In this document: in pieces, positions 51,418 to 59,982 of the stretch
Layout: every line of letters starts with the position of its first letter
Position numbering within the stretch: the stretch's first letter is position 1
From: Amphritea pacifica
Lineage (GTDB): Bacteria; Pseudomonadota; Gammaproteobacteria; Pseudomonadales; Balneatricaceae
DNA: 64,000 bases
Assembly: GCF_016924145.1 (NCBI RefSeq)
Contig: NZ_JAFFZO010000001.1
Coordinates: 124,001 to 188,000 of the forward strand
Direction of reading: 5' to 3'
Made by a program: the position numbers and the translations under genes
Notes under the pieces: generated by a model
Told to the model about the DNA's origin: nothing
Databases searched by the model: none
The model's input: only the letters and a program-made list of their open reading frames with translations

Positions 51418-52264
51418 CTTTACCTGCTCCTGTGGCTCTGCCAATCAGCCAGAAATACCAGCGATAAGGGATTATTCTGAATAATTTAAGCAGATAAACG
51501 AAACGGCGGGGAAATATAATTTCAAACCGGTCGCTTAAAAGCCCCGCCACTATTCGTCTGGCAGCCTCATCTGCGTCCATCAGGGCCGGCATGGAAAAGT
51601 CATTTTTATCGGTTAGCGGTGTGCGGACAAAGCCGGGGTTGATCAATTGAAGCTTAACCCCACTGCCCTGCAGATCTGACCGCAGCGCCTCACAGAGGTT
51701 GATCAGTGCCGCTTTACCGGCACCATAGGCTGCCGCCGTCGGCAGCCCCCGATATCCTGCAGAAGATGAAACCACCGCAATCTGCCCTGATGATCCAGAT
51801 GTTTTTATCGCGTCAGCCGGTTTCGCCTGGCAGACCGGAACACCTCCTCCAAGATAACGGTATAAAACAGGTTCAAGACAGTTTATTGTCCCCTGTAAAT
51901 TGATATCCAGCAGCGCTTTGCAGCGCTGAGCAGAAAATTCATATGCGGAAAAGGGATCATGGGTGCCCGCATTCAACACCACCAGTTCTGGCATAAACCC
52001 TTTAGCATCCCAGCTAAGAAACAGCTGTTGCAGAGCATCTGCGTCACGAATATCAAGCGGTACCGGGATCAGTTCACCCTCGCAGCCGCGCAACGCCTGC
52101 TGTAACTGTTCAAGCTGCTCAGAGGTTCTGGCAGAGCCATAAACGGTGACCCCCTGGCGACATAATAATCGGGTCAGCTCTGCCCCTATCCCTCTCCCCG
52201 CCCCCGTCACCCAGGCGGTCTTCCAGGGATAGCGCGGCCTTCCTGTACTGTTAGCTTTACTCAT
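51401..52264 (-). CDS. Short-chain dehydrogenase/reductase
   Basis: A 287-residue NAD(P)-dependent oxidoreductase from the ATG at 52264 (GGAGGG upstream, ATGA overlap with the previous gene). It shows the cofactor motif TGAGRGIGAELTR, the NAG motif in VVLNAGTHDP, the catalytic Ser in AVVSSSAGYRG and YGAGK as the active-site YxxxK. The substrate is unknown. It commonly accompanies ChrR-controlled lipid-stress genes. Confidence 0.92.
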   Translation of the reverse strand: MSKANSTGRPRYPWKTAWVTGAGRGIGAELTRLLCRQGVTVYGSARTSEQLEQLQQALRGCEGELIPVPLDIRDADALQQLFLSWDAKGFMPELVVLNAGTHDPFSAYEFSAQRCKALLDINLQGTINCLEPVLYRYLGGGVPVCQAKPADAIKTSGSSGQIAVVSSSAGYRGLPTAAAYGAGKAALINLCEALRSDLQGSGVKLQLINPGFVRTPLTDKNDFSMPALMDADEAARRIVAGLLSDRFEIIFPRRFVYLLKLFRIIPYRWYFWLIGRATGAGKDVRNR

Positions 52265-52854
52265 TGTCCCTCCGGACCGGTGCATACCGACTCAACGTCC
52301 CGAGTCTGAAATGCCTCGTCATCTGCCAGTTTTCGGATATGCAGGGTAAGCTGGCCCACCGGCAGACCAAACTTTTTCATCTGAGTACGGTTGATGAGAT
52401 TGTTCTCATCGATCAGATACAGCCAGTCATCCAGAGCGATATTCCAAACCTTACCGTTAACCGGTACCTGTAGGGTATAGCGCCAGTTAAGAGTATTCCC
52501 CTGAGCCTCTCCCTGCGCCTCGCCGACAATATCACCGGCAGTTCCCCGATAGCGGTTTCCCTCCTTGACTATGGTCCAGCAGCGGCTTTGTTGCTCTCCA
52601 TCACTAAAATAGAACTGTTCATCCAGAACCCCTTTGCCCTCCTGCCACTGTGCCGATATGTCGGCGCGGAAACGTCGGGTCACCCTGCCGGAAAAATCCT
52701 GCACCATGCCATAGGCAACCAGACGGCCATTAAAAAACTGATCCAGTGCTAATGTGGGTTTCTCATCACGATAAGCATCGAGAGAACTGGCACAACCGGG
52801 AAGTATTAATAAAACAGGTAAAGCCAGCGCCAGTAATGAAGTCGTTTGCGTCAT
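52261..52854 (-). CDS. DUF3833 lipoprotein
   Basis: A 197-residue lipoprotein (lipobox ILPGC near residue 21) with the DUF3833 pattern (FFNGRLVAYGMVQDFSGRVT, WRYTLQVPVNGKVWNIALDD). Its function is unknown. The family is a regular member of the ChrR operon in marine gammaproteobacteria. It is probably anchored in the outer membrane. Confidence 0.9.
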   Translation of the reverse strand: MTQTTSLLALALPVLLILPGCASSLDAYRDEKPTLALDQFFNGRLVAYGMVQDFSGRVTRRFRADISAQWQEGKGVLDEQFYFSDGEQQSRCWTIVKEGNRYRGTAGDIVGEAQGEAQGNTLNWRYTLQVPVNGKVWNIALDDWLYLIDENNLINRTQMKKFGLPVGQLTLHIRKLADDEAFQTRDVESVCTGPEGQ

Positions 52855-52868
52855 AACAATCGTCCTTT

Positions 52869-53384
52869 TTACTCTGAAATTCTTCCAGTTAACTGTCGTG
52901 TAAACCCGGGGAAATCACTGTTATCAGATAGCCAGATACCCAGAAACGCCTGGCAAAAACGGTTATCTCTGATGCTGCCAAGATAGTTCTGATTGTGATA
53001 AAAGTGCCCATATCCATCGGCATCCTGATAAAAGCCAAGGGAGTCCTGGTCCTCTACATCCAGCCACAGGGTTGCCAGTGACCTGAGCCATAGCGCCTGA
53101 TCATCCGGCGCGATACCGGCCTTCTGCCACTGCCTGCGCGTCTCGTCAAGCAGGCTCTGCTTGCTGACATCGCGCTGATATTCGAGAGTAAGCAACAAAG
53201 GCATTGATGCAGAGACAAACGATCCCTGCGGACTGGCCAGACGGGCACGATAAATACTCAACCAGAGCACCTTCAGCTCAGCCTCGCCGACCACTTTCAT
53301 ATTTTTTGGCAGCGGAGTCGCAACCGCATGGGCCAGACCGGCAGAAAACAGAACCAGAGTGATCAATAACAGATTAATACGCAC
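52869..53384 (-). CDS. Exported chalcone-isomerase-like protein
   Basis: About 171 residues from a GTG near 53384 (GGGAGG upstream); longer GTG starts up to 53414 exist. It has a signal peptide (LLLITLVLFSAGLAHA) and the chalcone-isomerase-like fold words PKNMKVVGEAELKVLWLSIY and LTLEYQRDVSKQSLLDETRR. Bacterial members lack the flavonoid enzyme site and may bind fatty acids. It overlaps the DUF2878 gene. Confidence 0.83.
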   Translation of the reverse strand: MRINLLLITLVLFSAGLAHAVATPLPKNMKVVGEAELKVLWLSIYRARLASPQGSFVSASMPLLLTLEYQRDVSKQSLLDETRRQWQKAGIAPDDQALWLRSLATLWLDVEDQDSLGFYQDADGYGHFYHNQNYLGSIRDNRFCQAFLGIWLSDNSDFPGFTRQLTGRISE

Positions 53385-53895
53385 CACGGCCCTCCCCCGA
53401 AAAGTGCTGACCACTGATCCAGAGCTGCAGGGGGAACAGGGCCATCCAGATAAACATCAATATCAGAGCCCCTGGCAACCATGGCACGCCAAGACTCACA
53501 GCGCCCAGCTTTGCCGCTGCACTATATGCCAGGCTACCGGCAACTCCACCACATACTGAAGCGACAACCCAGCGCTTATGGAAAAATCTCAGGCTCTGGT
53601 TCAGAGTTGCTGCGAAACATAACCACAGCAACAGTAACCATAAGGGGAGCAGCGGTGTAGAGGGAAAACGAAACAAGCCCGCCAGAGTTAACAGCAGATC
53701 AACCGCGAACCCCGTCAGGCCACAGAGCAGCACCACATACACTTCATGAACCGGCTGTCTGTGGAACCACAGGTGTAGCAGTAATAAGGTAATCAGCACA
53801 GCAACACTCTGACTGGTGAGCAGAATGGCGCTCCACCAGGCCAGTTGAAAGCCTGCCTGATTAACCCAGAAGTTTTGAGACAAACCTGATTTCAT
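53374..53895 (-). CDS. DUF2878 integral membrane protein
   Basis: A 173-residue protein with five to six hydrophobic helices and a strong AGGAGGAG ribosome site. It matches the DUF2878 pattern (NQAGFQLAWWSAIL, FPSTPLLPLWLLLLWLCFAA). Its function is unknown. It is the first gene of the minus-strand stress operon and is preceded by an RpoE-type promoter. Confidence 0.87.
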   Translation of the reverse strand: MKSGLSQNFWVNQAGFQLAWWSAILLTSQSVAVLITLLLLHLWFHRQPVHEVYVVLLCGLTGFAVDLLLTLAGLFRFPSTPLLPLWLLLLWLCFAATLNQSLRFFHKRWVVASVCGGVAGSLAYSAAAKLGAVSLGVPWLPGALILMFIWMALFPLQLWISGQHFSGEGRGAY

Positions 53896-53917
53896 CGACG
53901 TTGCTCCTCCTGAGACT

Positions 53918-53945
53918 GTTACGCAAAAACGTCAAAGTAAGATCA
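53918..53945 (-). promoter_or_regulatory. RpoE/ChrR-type promoter for the DUF2878 operon
   Basis: On the minus strand TGATCT (53945-53940), a 16-base spacer and CGTAAC (53923-53918), 23 nt before the DUF2878 start codon. It is the third instance of the same layout in this region. Confidence 0.6.
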
Positions 53946-54127
53946 GTCAAACGGGAGGCTGACAAGAATCATCAAACAGGATCTATATCATAGAATATCT
54001 ATTTTGTTTAAATTCAACCTCAACAACTCCTCATTTAAGGCATGAAATAGCTATACCCGTTTAAAATGCCCGAGTAAAATCATCTTCTTTTCATAGCAAG
54101 ACCACTGGTGAAAAGGTTCTTTTTTCG

Positions 54128-56632
54128 ATGTCCAGACCTCCTAAGGTTACTAGTCCGTTACTTGTCAGGCATATTGCTCAGTCTAATCTGATCACCTGCA
54201 CTCCGGATTCAACAGCAGACAGCCTGATCAGGCTGATGGCCGACAAGAAGATAGGTTGCATAGTTGTGTGCGAAAACCGCTTGCCGGTCGGTATCGTTAC
54301 CCGACGGGATCTGATCGGCCTGTGGGCCGGCCATACCCAGCACCTGCCGGTCACTCAATTCATGTCCTCACCGGTACACACCGTCTCCGAATGGGAATCA
54401 GTCGATGAAGCAGGCCTTAAGTTTATCGCTGAGGAGGTACGCCACTTCGTCGTCACCAAAAACTCCGGTGAAGCCTGCGGCATTATTACTGAAACCGATG
54501 TCGTGAACAGCCACGGCATCGAGCATGATCTTTTCCTCCGCTCAGTTGAAGAGATCGCCGATCATTCGCCGGTCGCTGTTGATGGCAACAGCACCGTGCT
54601 CACTGCACTGAAAAAACTGAACCTGTCCTGCAGGTCGGCCCTGTTAATCACCCAGCATAACGAAGTCAGCGGCATATTCACCGAACGGGACGCGGTGGCA
54701 CTGATCGCGCAGGAGATGCAGGACCGGTTGATTTGCGATCTCTGCAAAAACACTCTGGTAACGGTTGAGCAGAGTTTAAGCCTGTATAACGCCCGCAAAG
54801 TGTTTCTGCAACACCAGTTCCAGCATCTTGCGATTACCAACCATCAGGGAAAGATCACCGGACTGATCTCCTACTCCGATATCCTCCGTAGTGTCGAAAA
54901 TGATTATGTCTACCGCCTGCGGGAGTTGCTCAATGAACGGGACAAGGCGCTGGAGAAATCTCAGCACAGCCTTAAACTCGCAGATAAAGTGATTGAAGCG
55001 TCAATGGAGGCGATCGTTATCTGCGACAAGAACGCTCAGATCCTTCGGGTCAATCCATCATTCACCGAGATCACCGGCTATACCAGCGCCGAAGTACTGG
55101 GTAAAAATCCGAACATCCTGAGTTCAGGACGTCACGACAAATCGTTCTATAAAGCGATGTGGCAGAGTCTCACAGAGCAGGGATTCTGGCAGGGGGAGAT
55201 CTGGAACCGGCGGAAAGATGGTGCGGTGTATCCGGAGTGGCTCAGTATCACCTCAATCCGGGATGACCATGGCAATATTTCGCAATATGCATCAATCTTC
55301 ACCGATCTGACGGAAATAAAAAAGTCGGAAGCCCGTATCAAACGGCTCGCTTACTTCGATGAGCTGACCCGGCTTCCCAACCGAAAACTGTTTAATGACC
55401 GTCTGCAACTCTCCATAGGCTATGCCAGAGAGCATCAGCACCGGATTGCCGTGGCCTATATTGATGTGGATTTTTTTCAGCAGATCAACGATCTGCATGG
55501 CCATGAAACCGGTGACAGAGTACTTAAAGAGATCGGTCGACGCATTGAGCATCAGTTAGATGACAGCGACACCGTTGCCCGTTTTGGCGGCGATGAATTT
55601 AATCTGATCCTCACTGATGTCGATGATACCCCCCATATCAGTGAGTTTCTCAACCGCTTACTCAGCACCGTCAATCAGCCCATTCTGATCGAAGAGAAAG
55701 AGCTGAAAGTCACTGTCAGTATCGGTGTTAGTTTCTTTCCAACCGATGCAGACGATGCCGAGTCGCTGCTCAAGTGTGCCAACTCGGCAGTCCATCTGGC
55801 AAAAGATTTCGGGCGCAACAGCTTCCGCTTTTTCTCCCCGGAACAGCACCGCCTGATTCAGTCCCGTTATCAGATGGGAAGTGACCTGCAGGCTGCGATA
55901 GACAATTCCGAGTTTCAACTCTATTTCCAGCCAAAAGTCGGCCTTCACACGGGCAGACCGACCAGTTGTGAAGCGCTGTTACGCTGGCTGCATCCGCAAC
56001 TGGGGTTTATCTCACCAGCAGAATTTATACCGCTGGCAGAGGATCTGGGGCTGATCAACCGAATCGGACTTTTTGTGCTTGAGGAGGCGTGTCGACAGAT
56101 TGCCCGATGGCGTGAACAGGGAGAAGAGATCAATGTCGCCATCAATCTCTCGGCCAGGCAGTTTCAGCAGGGCGATATCGCTGAACAGATCTTTGACTGC
56201 CTGAAACAGCACAACCTGCCCGCGCACCTGTTGTCTGTAGAGCTGACCGAATCCTGTTTCCTCTACTGTCCTGAGGAGACCAAGGAAGCACTGAATGCAC
56301 TTCGCAGCCAGGGTATTAAGGTGGCGATCGATGATTTTGGCACCGGTTATTCCAGTCTCAGTTATATTCGTACCATCTCACTTGATATTCTCAAGATCGA
56401 CCGTAGTTTTCTGGTCAATCTGGAAGCCTCGGAGGTGGATCGGGCAATCGTCACCTCAATCATAGAGATGAGCCATGTACTGGGCCTGCAAGTAGTTGCC
56501 GAAGGCATCGAACATCAGGCTCAGGTAACGATTCTCAAACAGATGAAATGCGATCAGTTACAAGGGTTTCTGTTAGCCCGACCGATGCCGGCAGATGCGT
56601 TTATTAACTGGTATAAACACCAGAATGCTTAA
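54128..56632 (+). CDS. Cyclic di-GMP protein with CBS, PAS, GGDEF and EAL domains
   Basis: An 834-residue soluble protein. Four CBS motifs (about 10-255) may sense adenine nucleotides or SAM. A PAS domain (about 285-400, VIEASMEAIVICDKNAQI) follows. The diguanylate cyclase domain keeps the active site as RFGGDEFNLIL near 487, and the phosphodiesterase domain keeps EALLRW near 614 plus DDFGTGYSSL. Both catalytic motifs look intact, so the protein could make or break cyclic di-GMP depending on its input. It is a single gene without obvious partners. I see no sigma-54 promoter in front. Confidence 0.92.
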   Translation: MSRPPKVTSPLLVRHIAQSNLITCTPDSTADSLIRLMADKKIGCIVVCENRLPVGIVTRRDLIGLWAGHTQHLPVTQFMSSPVHTVSEWESVDEAGLKFIAEEVRHFVVTKNSGEACGIITETDVVNSHGIEHDLFLRSVEEIADHSPVAVDGNSTVLTALKKLNLSCRSALLITQHNEVSGIFTERDAVALIAQEMQDRLICDLCKNTLVTVEQSLSLYNARKVFLQHQFQHLAITNHQGKITGLISYSDILRSVENDYVYRLRELLNERDKALEKSQHSLKLADKVIEASMEAIVICDKNAQILRVNPSFTEITGYTSAEVLGKNPNILSSGRHDKSFYKAMWQSLTEQGFWQGEIWNRRKDGAVYPEWLSITSIRDDHGNISQYASIFTDLTEIKKSEARIKRLAYFDELTRLPNRKLFNDRLQLSIGYAREHQHRIAVAYIDVDFFQQINDLHGHETGDRVLKEIGRRIEHQLDDSDTVARFGGDEFNLILTDVDDTPHISEFLNRLLSTVNQPILIEEKELKVTVSIGVSFFPTDADDAESLLKCANSAVHLAKDFGRNSFRFFSPEQHRLIQSRYQMGSDLQAAIDNSEFQLYFQPKVGLHTGRPTSCEALLRWLHPQLGFISPAEFIPLAEDLGLINRIGLFVLEEACRQIARWREQGEEINVAINLSARQFQQGDIAEQIFDCLKQHNLPAHLLSVELTESCFLYCPEETKEALNALRSQGIKVAIDDFGTGYSSLSYIRTISLDILKIDRSFLVNLEASEVDRAIVTSIIEMSHVLGLQVVAEGIEHQAQVTILKQMKCDQLQGFLLARPMPADAFINWYKHQNA

Positions 56633-56668
56633 CCCTGATACTTAGCCCTTGATGCTTAGCCCCTATAT

Positions 56669-57187
56669 TTACCCCTTTCTGGTAGCCGGGCCAGAATGGG
56701 TCTCAGTCAGCTCAGCACTGAAGTGGGCAATAGCCGCATCTAGGTTAGACTTCGCCGCTATGGTCAGACCCTCCTGTAACTCCCACTCATAACCTCTGAT
56801 CGCCAGAACATAGACCTCGGGTTGTCGCTCAAAACAGAGCTGACAAGTGGCGATGATCGAGGGAATGGAGATCGCATGGGAGGTGAAGCTGAAATCCAGC
56901 TCGGCCCTGGCCCTGTACAGCGAAAACGTACTCACCTCCGGACTCCGGGTAGCATCGATAAACAGCACTTTTTGCTTACTGCTGATCAGGTCGGCATCTT
57001 CGAGAAACAACTGATAGTTTCGCACCCTCTCTGCATCGACGCAGAGCCCGGCAACTTCGAGCCAGTCAACAAACGCCCACCCCAGCCCATCATCCTGGCG
57101 TCCCACATTACCGATGCCATAGATCAGACAGTCGTCATGACTTAAATCTGCCAGCGATAGCCGGGCCGGTTCAACGGCGCTGTGCAT
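56669..57187 (-). CDS. hoxW: Hydrogenase maturation endopeptidase HoxW-like
   Basis: A 172-residue protease of the HycI/HoxW family, with GIGNVGRQDDGLGWAFVDWL holding the nickel-sensing acidic residue, then FIDATRSPE and SHAISIPSIIATCQL. It trims the C terminus of the NiFe large subunit after metal insertion. It overlaps hoxH by 17 bases and is the last gene of the operon. Confidence 0.88.
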   Translation of the reverse strand: MHSAVEPARLSLADLSHDDCLIYGIGNVGRQDDGLGWAFVDWLEVAGLCVDAERVRNYQLFLEDADLISSKQKVLFIDATRSPEVSTFSLYRARAELDFSFTSHAISIPSIIATCQLCFERQPEVYVLAIRGYEWELQEGLTIAAKSNLDAAIAHFSAELTETHSGPATRKG

Positions 57188-58637
57188 CGACTATCTGCCC
57201 CTCAGCATTGAACAGTGAGATCTCCAGCGGCATCTGCCCCAGTGCATGGGTTGCACAGCTGAGACAGGGGTCATAAGCACGAATCCCCACCTCGATCGCA
57301 TTCATCATCCCTTCGGTAATTTCAGCTTTACCGCTGATATAGTCCTGCGCAACCGACCTGACGGTCCGGTTGATAACACTATTGTTCTGGGTTGTCGACA
57401 CAATCAGATTAGCGAAACTGATACTGCCCGATCTGTCCGCCCGGTAGTGATGCAGCAGAGTCCCCCGCGGGGCCTCAACAACACCGATCCCCTCGCCGGT
57501 CCAGGCGTTGTCTGCGGGTGTCATCAGCAACTGTTCGTTTTGCAGATCGGGATCATGCAACAGCTCTTTAATCAGCTCCGCTGAATGAATAATCTCAATA
57601 GCCCGCGCCCAGTTGGTATGCAGGGTCATATTGTTTGACTTACCACCGGTATAGGCGTGGAATTTTTCCAGCGCCGCCTGAGCCAGCGGGGTAGAGAGCG
57701 TCTTTGTCACATTCATCCGCGCCAGCGGCCCCACCCGTACCGAGCCTTTCTCCCGTCCCAGATCCTTGAGGAAAGGAAACTTCATATAACTCCACTCTTC
57801 GGTCGCTTCAGAGAAATGCTCAAGATAATCGTGATAATCAAACTCCCGCACAATCCGCTTGTCTTCATCGAGAATACGGATTCTGCCGTGGTAGTAATCC
57901 ACATTCCCCTCATCATTGACCAGACACATATCCAGAGATGGGACAACAGCAAAACTGTCTACCTGCTCGCGGTGCTGCCCATGAAACTCATAAAACAGCT
58001 TCAGGCCTTCCTGAGCATATTCGATAACCTCATCGATTGAGAGAAGTCCCTCCTCACCGTTGAGAAAACGATCACGCTCTTCAAGACTGATATTCTTGCT
58101 CACGCCGCCCGGCACCGAGCTGATACCGTGCATTCTCTTACCCAACACCGTCCTGATCAGCTCCTGGCCCCACTTACGCAACGCCACAACCCGCTTTACC
58201 AGCGCCGGATTCTGCTCCACCAGCCCGAGCACATTACGCTGCTCCGGCGGGGCATCCATACCAAACAGCATCTCAGGAACCACCAGATAAAAATAGGCGG
58301 TAACATGGGATTGTAACTGCTGGGCATAGTGCCCCAGCCGACGGACTTTTTCCGCCGTTGGCAACATAGGGATACCCGACCCCAGCCCGACCCCCACCAT
58401 ATCGTCCAGCGCTTTGGCACCGCACAGGTGGTGGCTGACAAAACAGATGCCACAGATCCGTTGCAGCAGCATCGGAGCCTCCCAGTAGGGGTGCCCCTGT
58501 ATCAGTTTTTCGAAGCCGCGAAACTCCACCACATGAAGTTTGGCATCGGTGACGTTATTGTCATCATCCAGTTGAATGGTGACTTTGCCATGTCCCTCAA
58601 TACGGGTAACAGGATCAATAACCAGTTTTCGACTCAT
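57171..58637 (-). CDS. hoxH: NiFe hydrogenase large subunit HoxH
   Basis: A 488-residue catalytic subunit from the ATG at 58637 (GAGGGA upstream). The four nickel-iron cysteines are in RICGICFVSHHLCG near the N terminus and DPCLSCATHALGQMP near the C terminus, with a short C-terminal extension for removal by HoxW. It belongs to the bidirectional NAD-linked (group 3d-like) enzymes, judging from its partners. It splits or forms hydrogen in the cytoplasm. Confidence 0.94.
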   Translation of the reverse strand: MSRKLVIDPVTRIEGHGKVTIQLDDDNNVTDAKLHVVEFRGFEKLIQGHPYWEAPMLLQRICGICFVSHHLCGAKALDDMVGVGLGSGIPMLPTAEKVRRLGHYAQQLQSHVTAYFYLVVPEMLFGMDAPPEQRNVLGLVEQNPALVKRVVALRKWGQELIRTVLGKRMHGISSVPGGVSKNISLEERDRFLNGEEGLLSIDEVIEYAQEGLKLFYEFHGQHREQVDSFAVVPSLDMCLVNDEGNVDYYHGRIRILDEDKRIVREFDYHDYLEHFSEATEEWSYMKFPFLKDLGREKGSVRVGPLARMNVTKTLSTPLAQAALEKFHAYTGGKSNNMTLHTNWARAIEIIHSAELIKELLHDPDLQNEQLLMTPADNAWTGEGIGVVEAPRGTLLHHYRADRSGSISFANLIVSTTQNNSVINRTVRSVAQDYISGKAEITEGMMNAIEVGIRAYDPCLSCATHALGQMPLEISLFNAEGQIVDAQRR

Positions 58638-58651
58638 CACGGTTCCCTCTG

Positions 58652-59281
58652 TTAATCGTATCGGTTAATCGATGCCGGCAGATCGAATTCGCGCCCGTTA
58701 ATCAGATCATCCAGCACTTTTAGAATGGTCGCTCCGTCGGGCGGGCAACCAGGAATAAAATAATCCATTTTAACCACTTCATGACAGGGGTAGACCCGGG
58801 TGGTTATCCTCGGTATATCTTCATGATAGGGGATCGTGGGTATCGCATCGGCTACCGCGGTCACCGAATCAACATAGGCCTCTCGCAGGCAATCACTCAG
58901 TTCCACCTCGTTGCGCATCGCCGGAACACCGCCCCAGACAGCACAGGCTCCTACCGAGATCAGAATATCGCAGTTCTCACGAAACTCTTTCAGCGTCTCA
59001 ATATTCTCCTCATTGGCGATTCCTCCTTCGACAAAACCGATGGCGCAACGTTCACGAATCCGCTTAATATCGGTCAGCGATGTACGCAGAATAGTGACTT
59101 TATCCAGCAGCCCCAGCAGCGCCTCATCCATATCCAGCATTGACAGGGTACAACCCCAGCAGCCACACAGGCCGATCATGGCAACTTTTATCTTATTATC
59201 CCGTGCAGCCTGCAATGCAGGGTCCAGCTGGGTCGCCGGCAGATCATGGGAACAGGTCTGGTTTTTACCGGATTTACTCAT
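58652..59281 (-). CDS. hoxY: NiFe hydrogenase small subunit HoxY
   Basis: A 209-residue small subunit. Cysteines for the proximal 4Fe-4S cluster are in GLCGCWGCTLSMLDMDE, VGACAVWGG, VYPCHEVV and GCPPDG. No signal peptide is present, so the enzyme is cytoplasmic. It overlaps hoxU by four bases. Confidence 0.93.
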   Translation of the reverse strand: MSKSGKNQTCSHDLPATQLDPALQAARDNKIKVAMIGLCGCWGCTLSMLDMDEALLGLLDKVTILRTSLTDIKRIRERCAIGFVEGGIANEENIETLKEFRENCDILISVGACAVWGGVPAMRNEVELSDCLREAYVDSVTAVADAIPTIPYHEDIPRITTRVYPCHEVVKMDYFIPGCPPDGATILKVLDDLINGREFDLPASINRYD

Positions 59282-59982
59282 GACTCTTCCTCCCCCAATG
59301 CCCGCTCACGCACCGATTGAAGCTCAAATTTACGCCGCCCGATCGGATCGTTAAAACCGACCCCCTTTTCAATGATACAACCCACCGGACAGATATCCGC
59401 GGCTTCGCGTACCTGCTCCGGCGGCATCCGGTTGGCCAGTTCAGTATTAACCTCAATCTGTGCAGCAGTGCCCCGCCCCTTGATAGCGAAGATTTTCTGA
59501 TCGGTTTGACGATCCCGGATAAACTCAACACAGCGCTGGCAGAAAATACAGCGGTCACGCTCCAGCCAGATATGATCTGCTGCCACTTCCCGCGGTCTGA
59601 GCGGGAACCGATAGGGGAAACGGGACACCACCATTCCCACCTCATAGCCGGTGGCCTGAAGTTCACAACGACCACTTTTTTCGCAGCTGGGACAGTTGTG
59701 ATTACCCTCGGAAAAAAGCGACTCAATCAGCGCCTTGCGCATATCCGCCAGCTCTGCTGTATCGACTTCAACCTGCATACCCTCAGTCACCGGCACACTA
59801 CAGGCCGCGGTAAAATGGCCATTCACCCGGACTGAACAGACGCGACAGGTGCCCAGACAGGGCTTCCCCTTCAGATAACAAAGCGTGGGAATATACACGC
59901 TGTTTTGCGCGGCAACGTCCACCAGATTTTCACCGGCTTCGGTAACGACTGGCTGACCATCAATGGTTATCTGAATGCTCAT
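59278..59982 (-). CDS. hoxU: NAD-reducing hydrogenase diaphorase subunit HoxU
   Basis: A 234-residue iron-sulfur subunit homologous to the N-terminal part of NuoG. It has a 2Fe-2S domain (CYLKGKPCLGTCRVCSV), a His/Cys cluster region (HNCPSCEKSGRCELQ) and ferredoxin motifs (CIFCQRCVEF, and CPVGCI near 185). It wires HoxY to HoxF. It overlaps both neighbours by four bases. Confidence 0.93.
   Translation of the reverse strand: MSIQITIDGQPVVTEAGENLVDVAAQNSVYIPTLCYLKGKPCLGTCRVCSVRVNGHFTAACSVPVTEGMQVEVDTAELADMRKALIESLFSEGNHNCPSCEKSGRCELQATGYEVGMVVSRFPYRFPLRPREVAADHIWLERDRCIFCQRCVEFIRDRQTDQKIFAIKGRGTAAQIEVNTELANRMPPEQVREAADICPVGCIIEKGVGFNDPIGRRKFELQSVRERALGEEES

Noticed and set aside
53990-54127. 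A sigma-54 promoter before the CBS-PAS-GGDEF-EAL gene
   Set aside because: The best candidate (GGCATGAAATAGC) has only nine bases between GG and GC.
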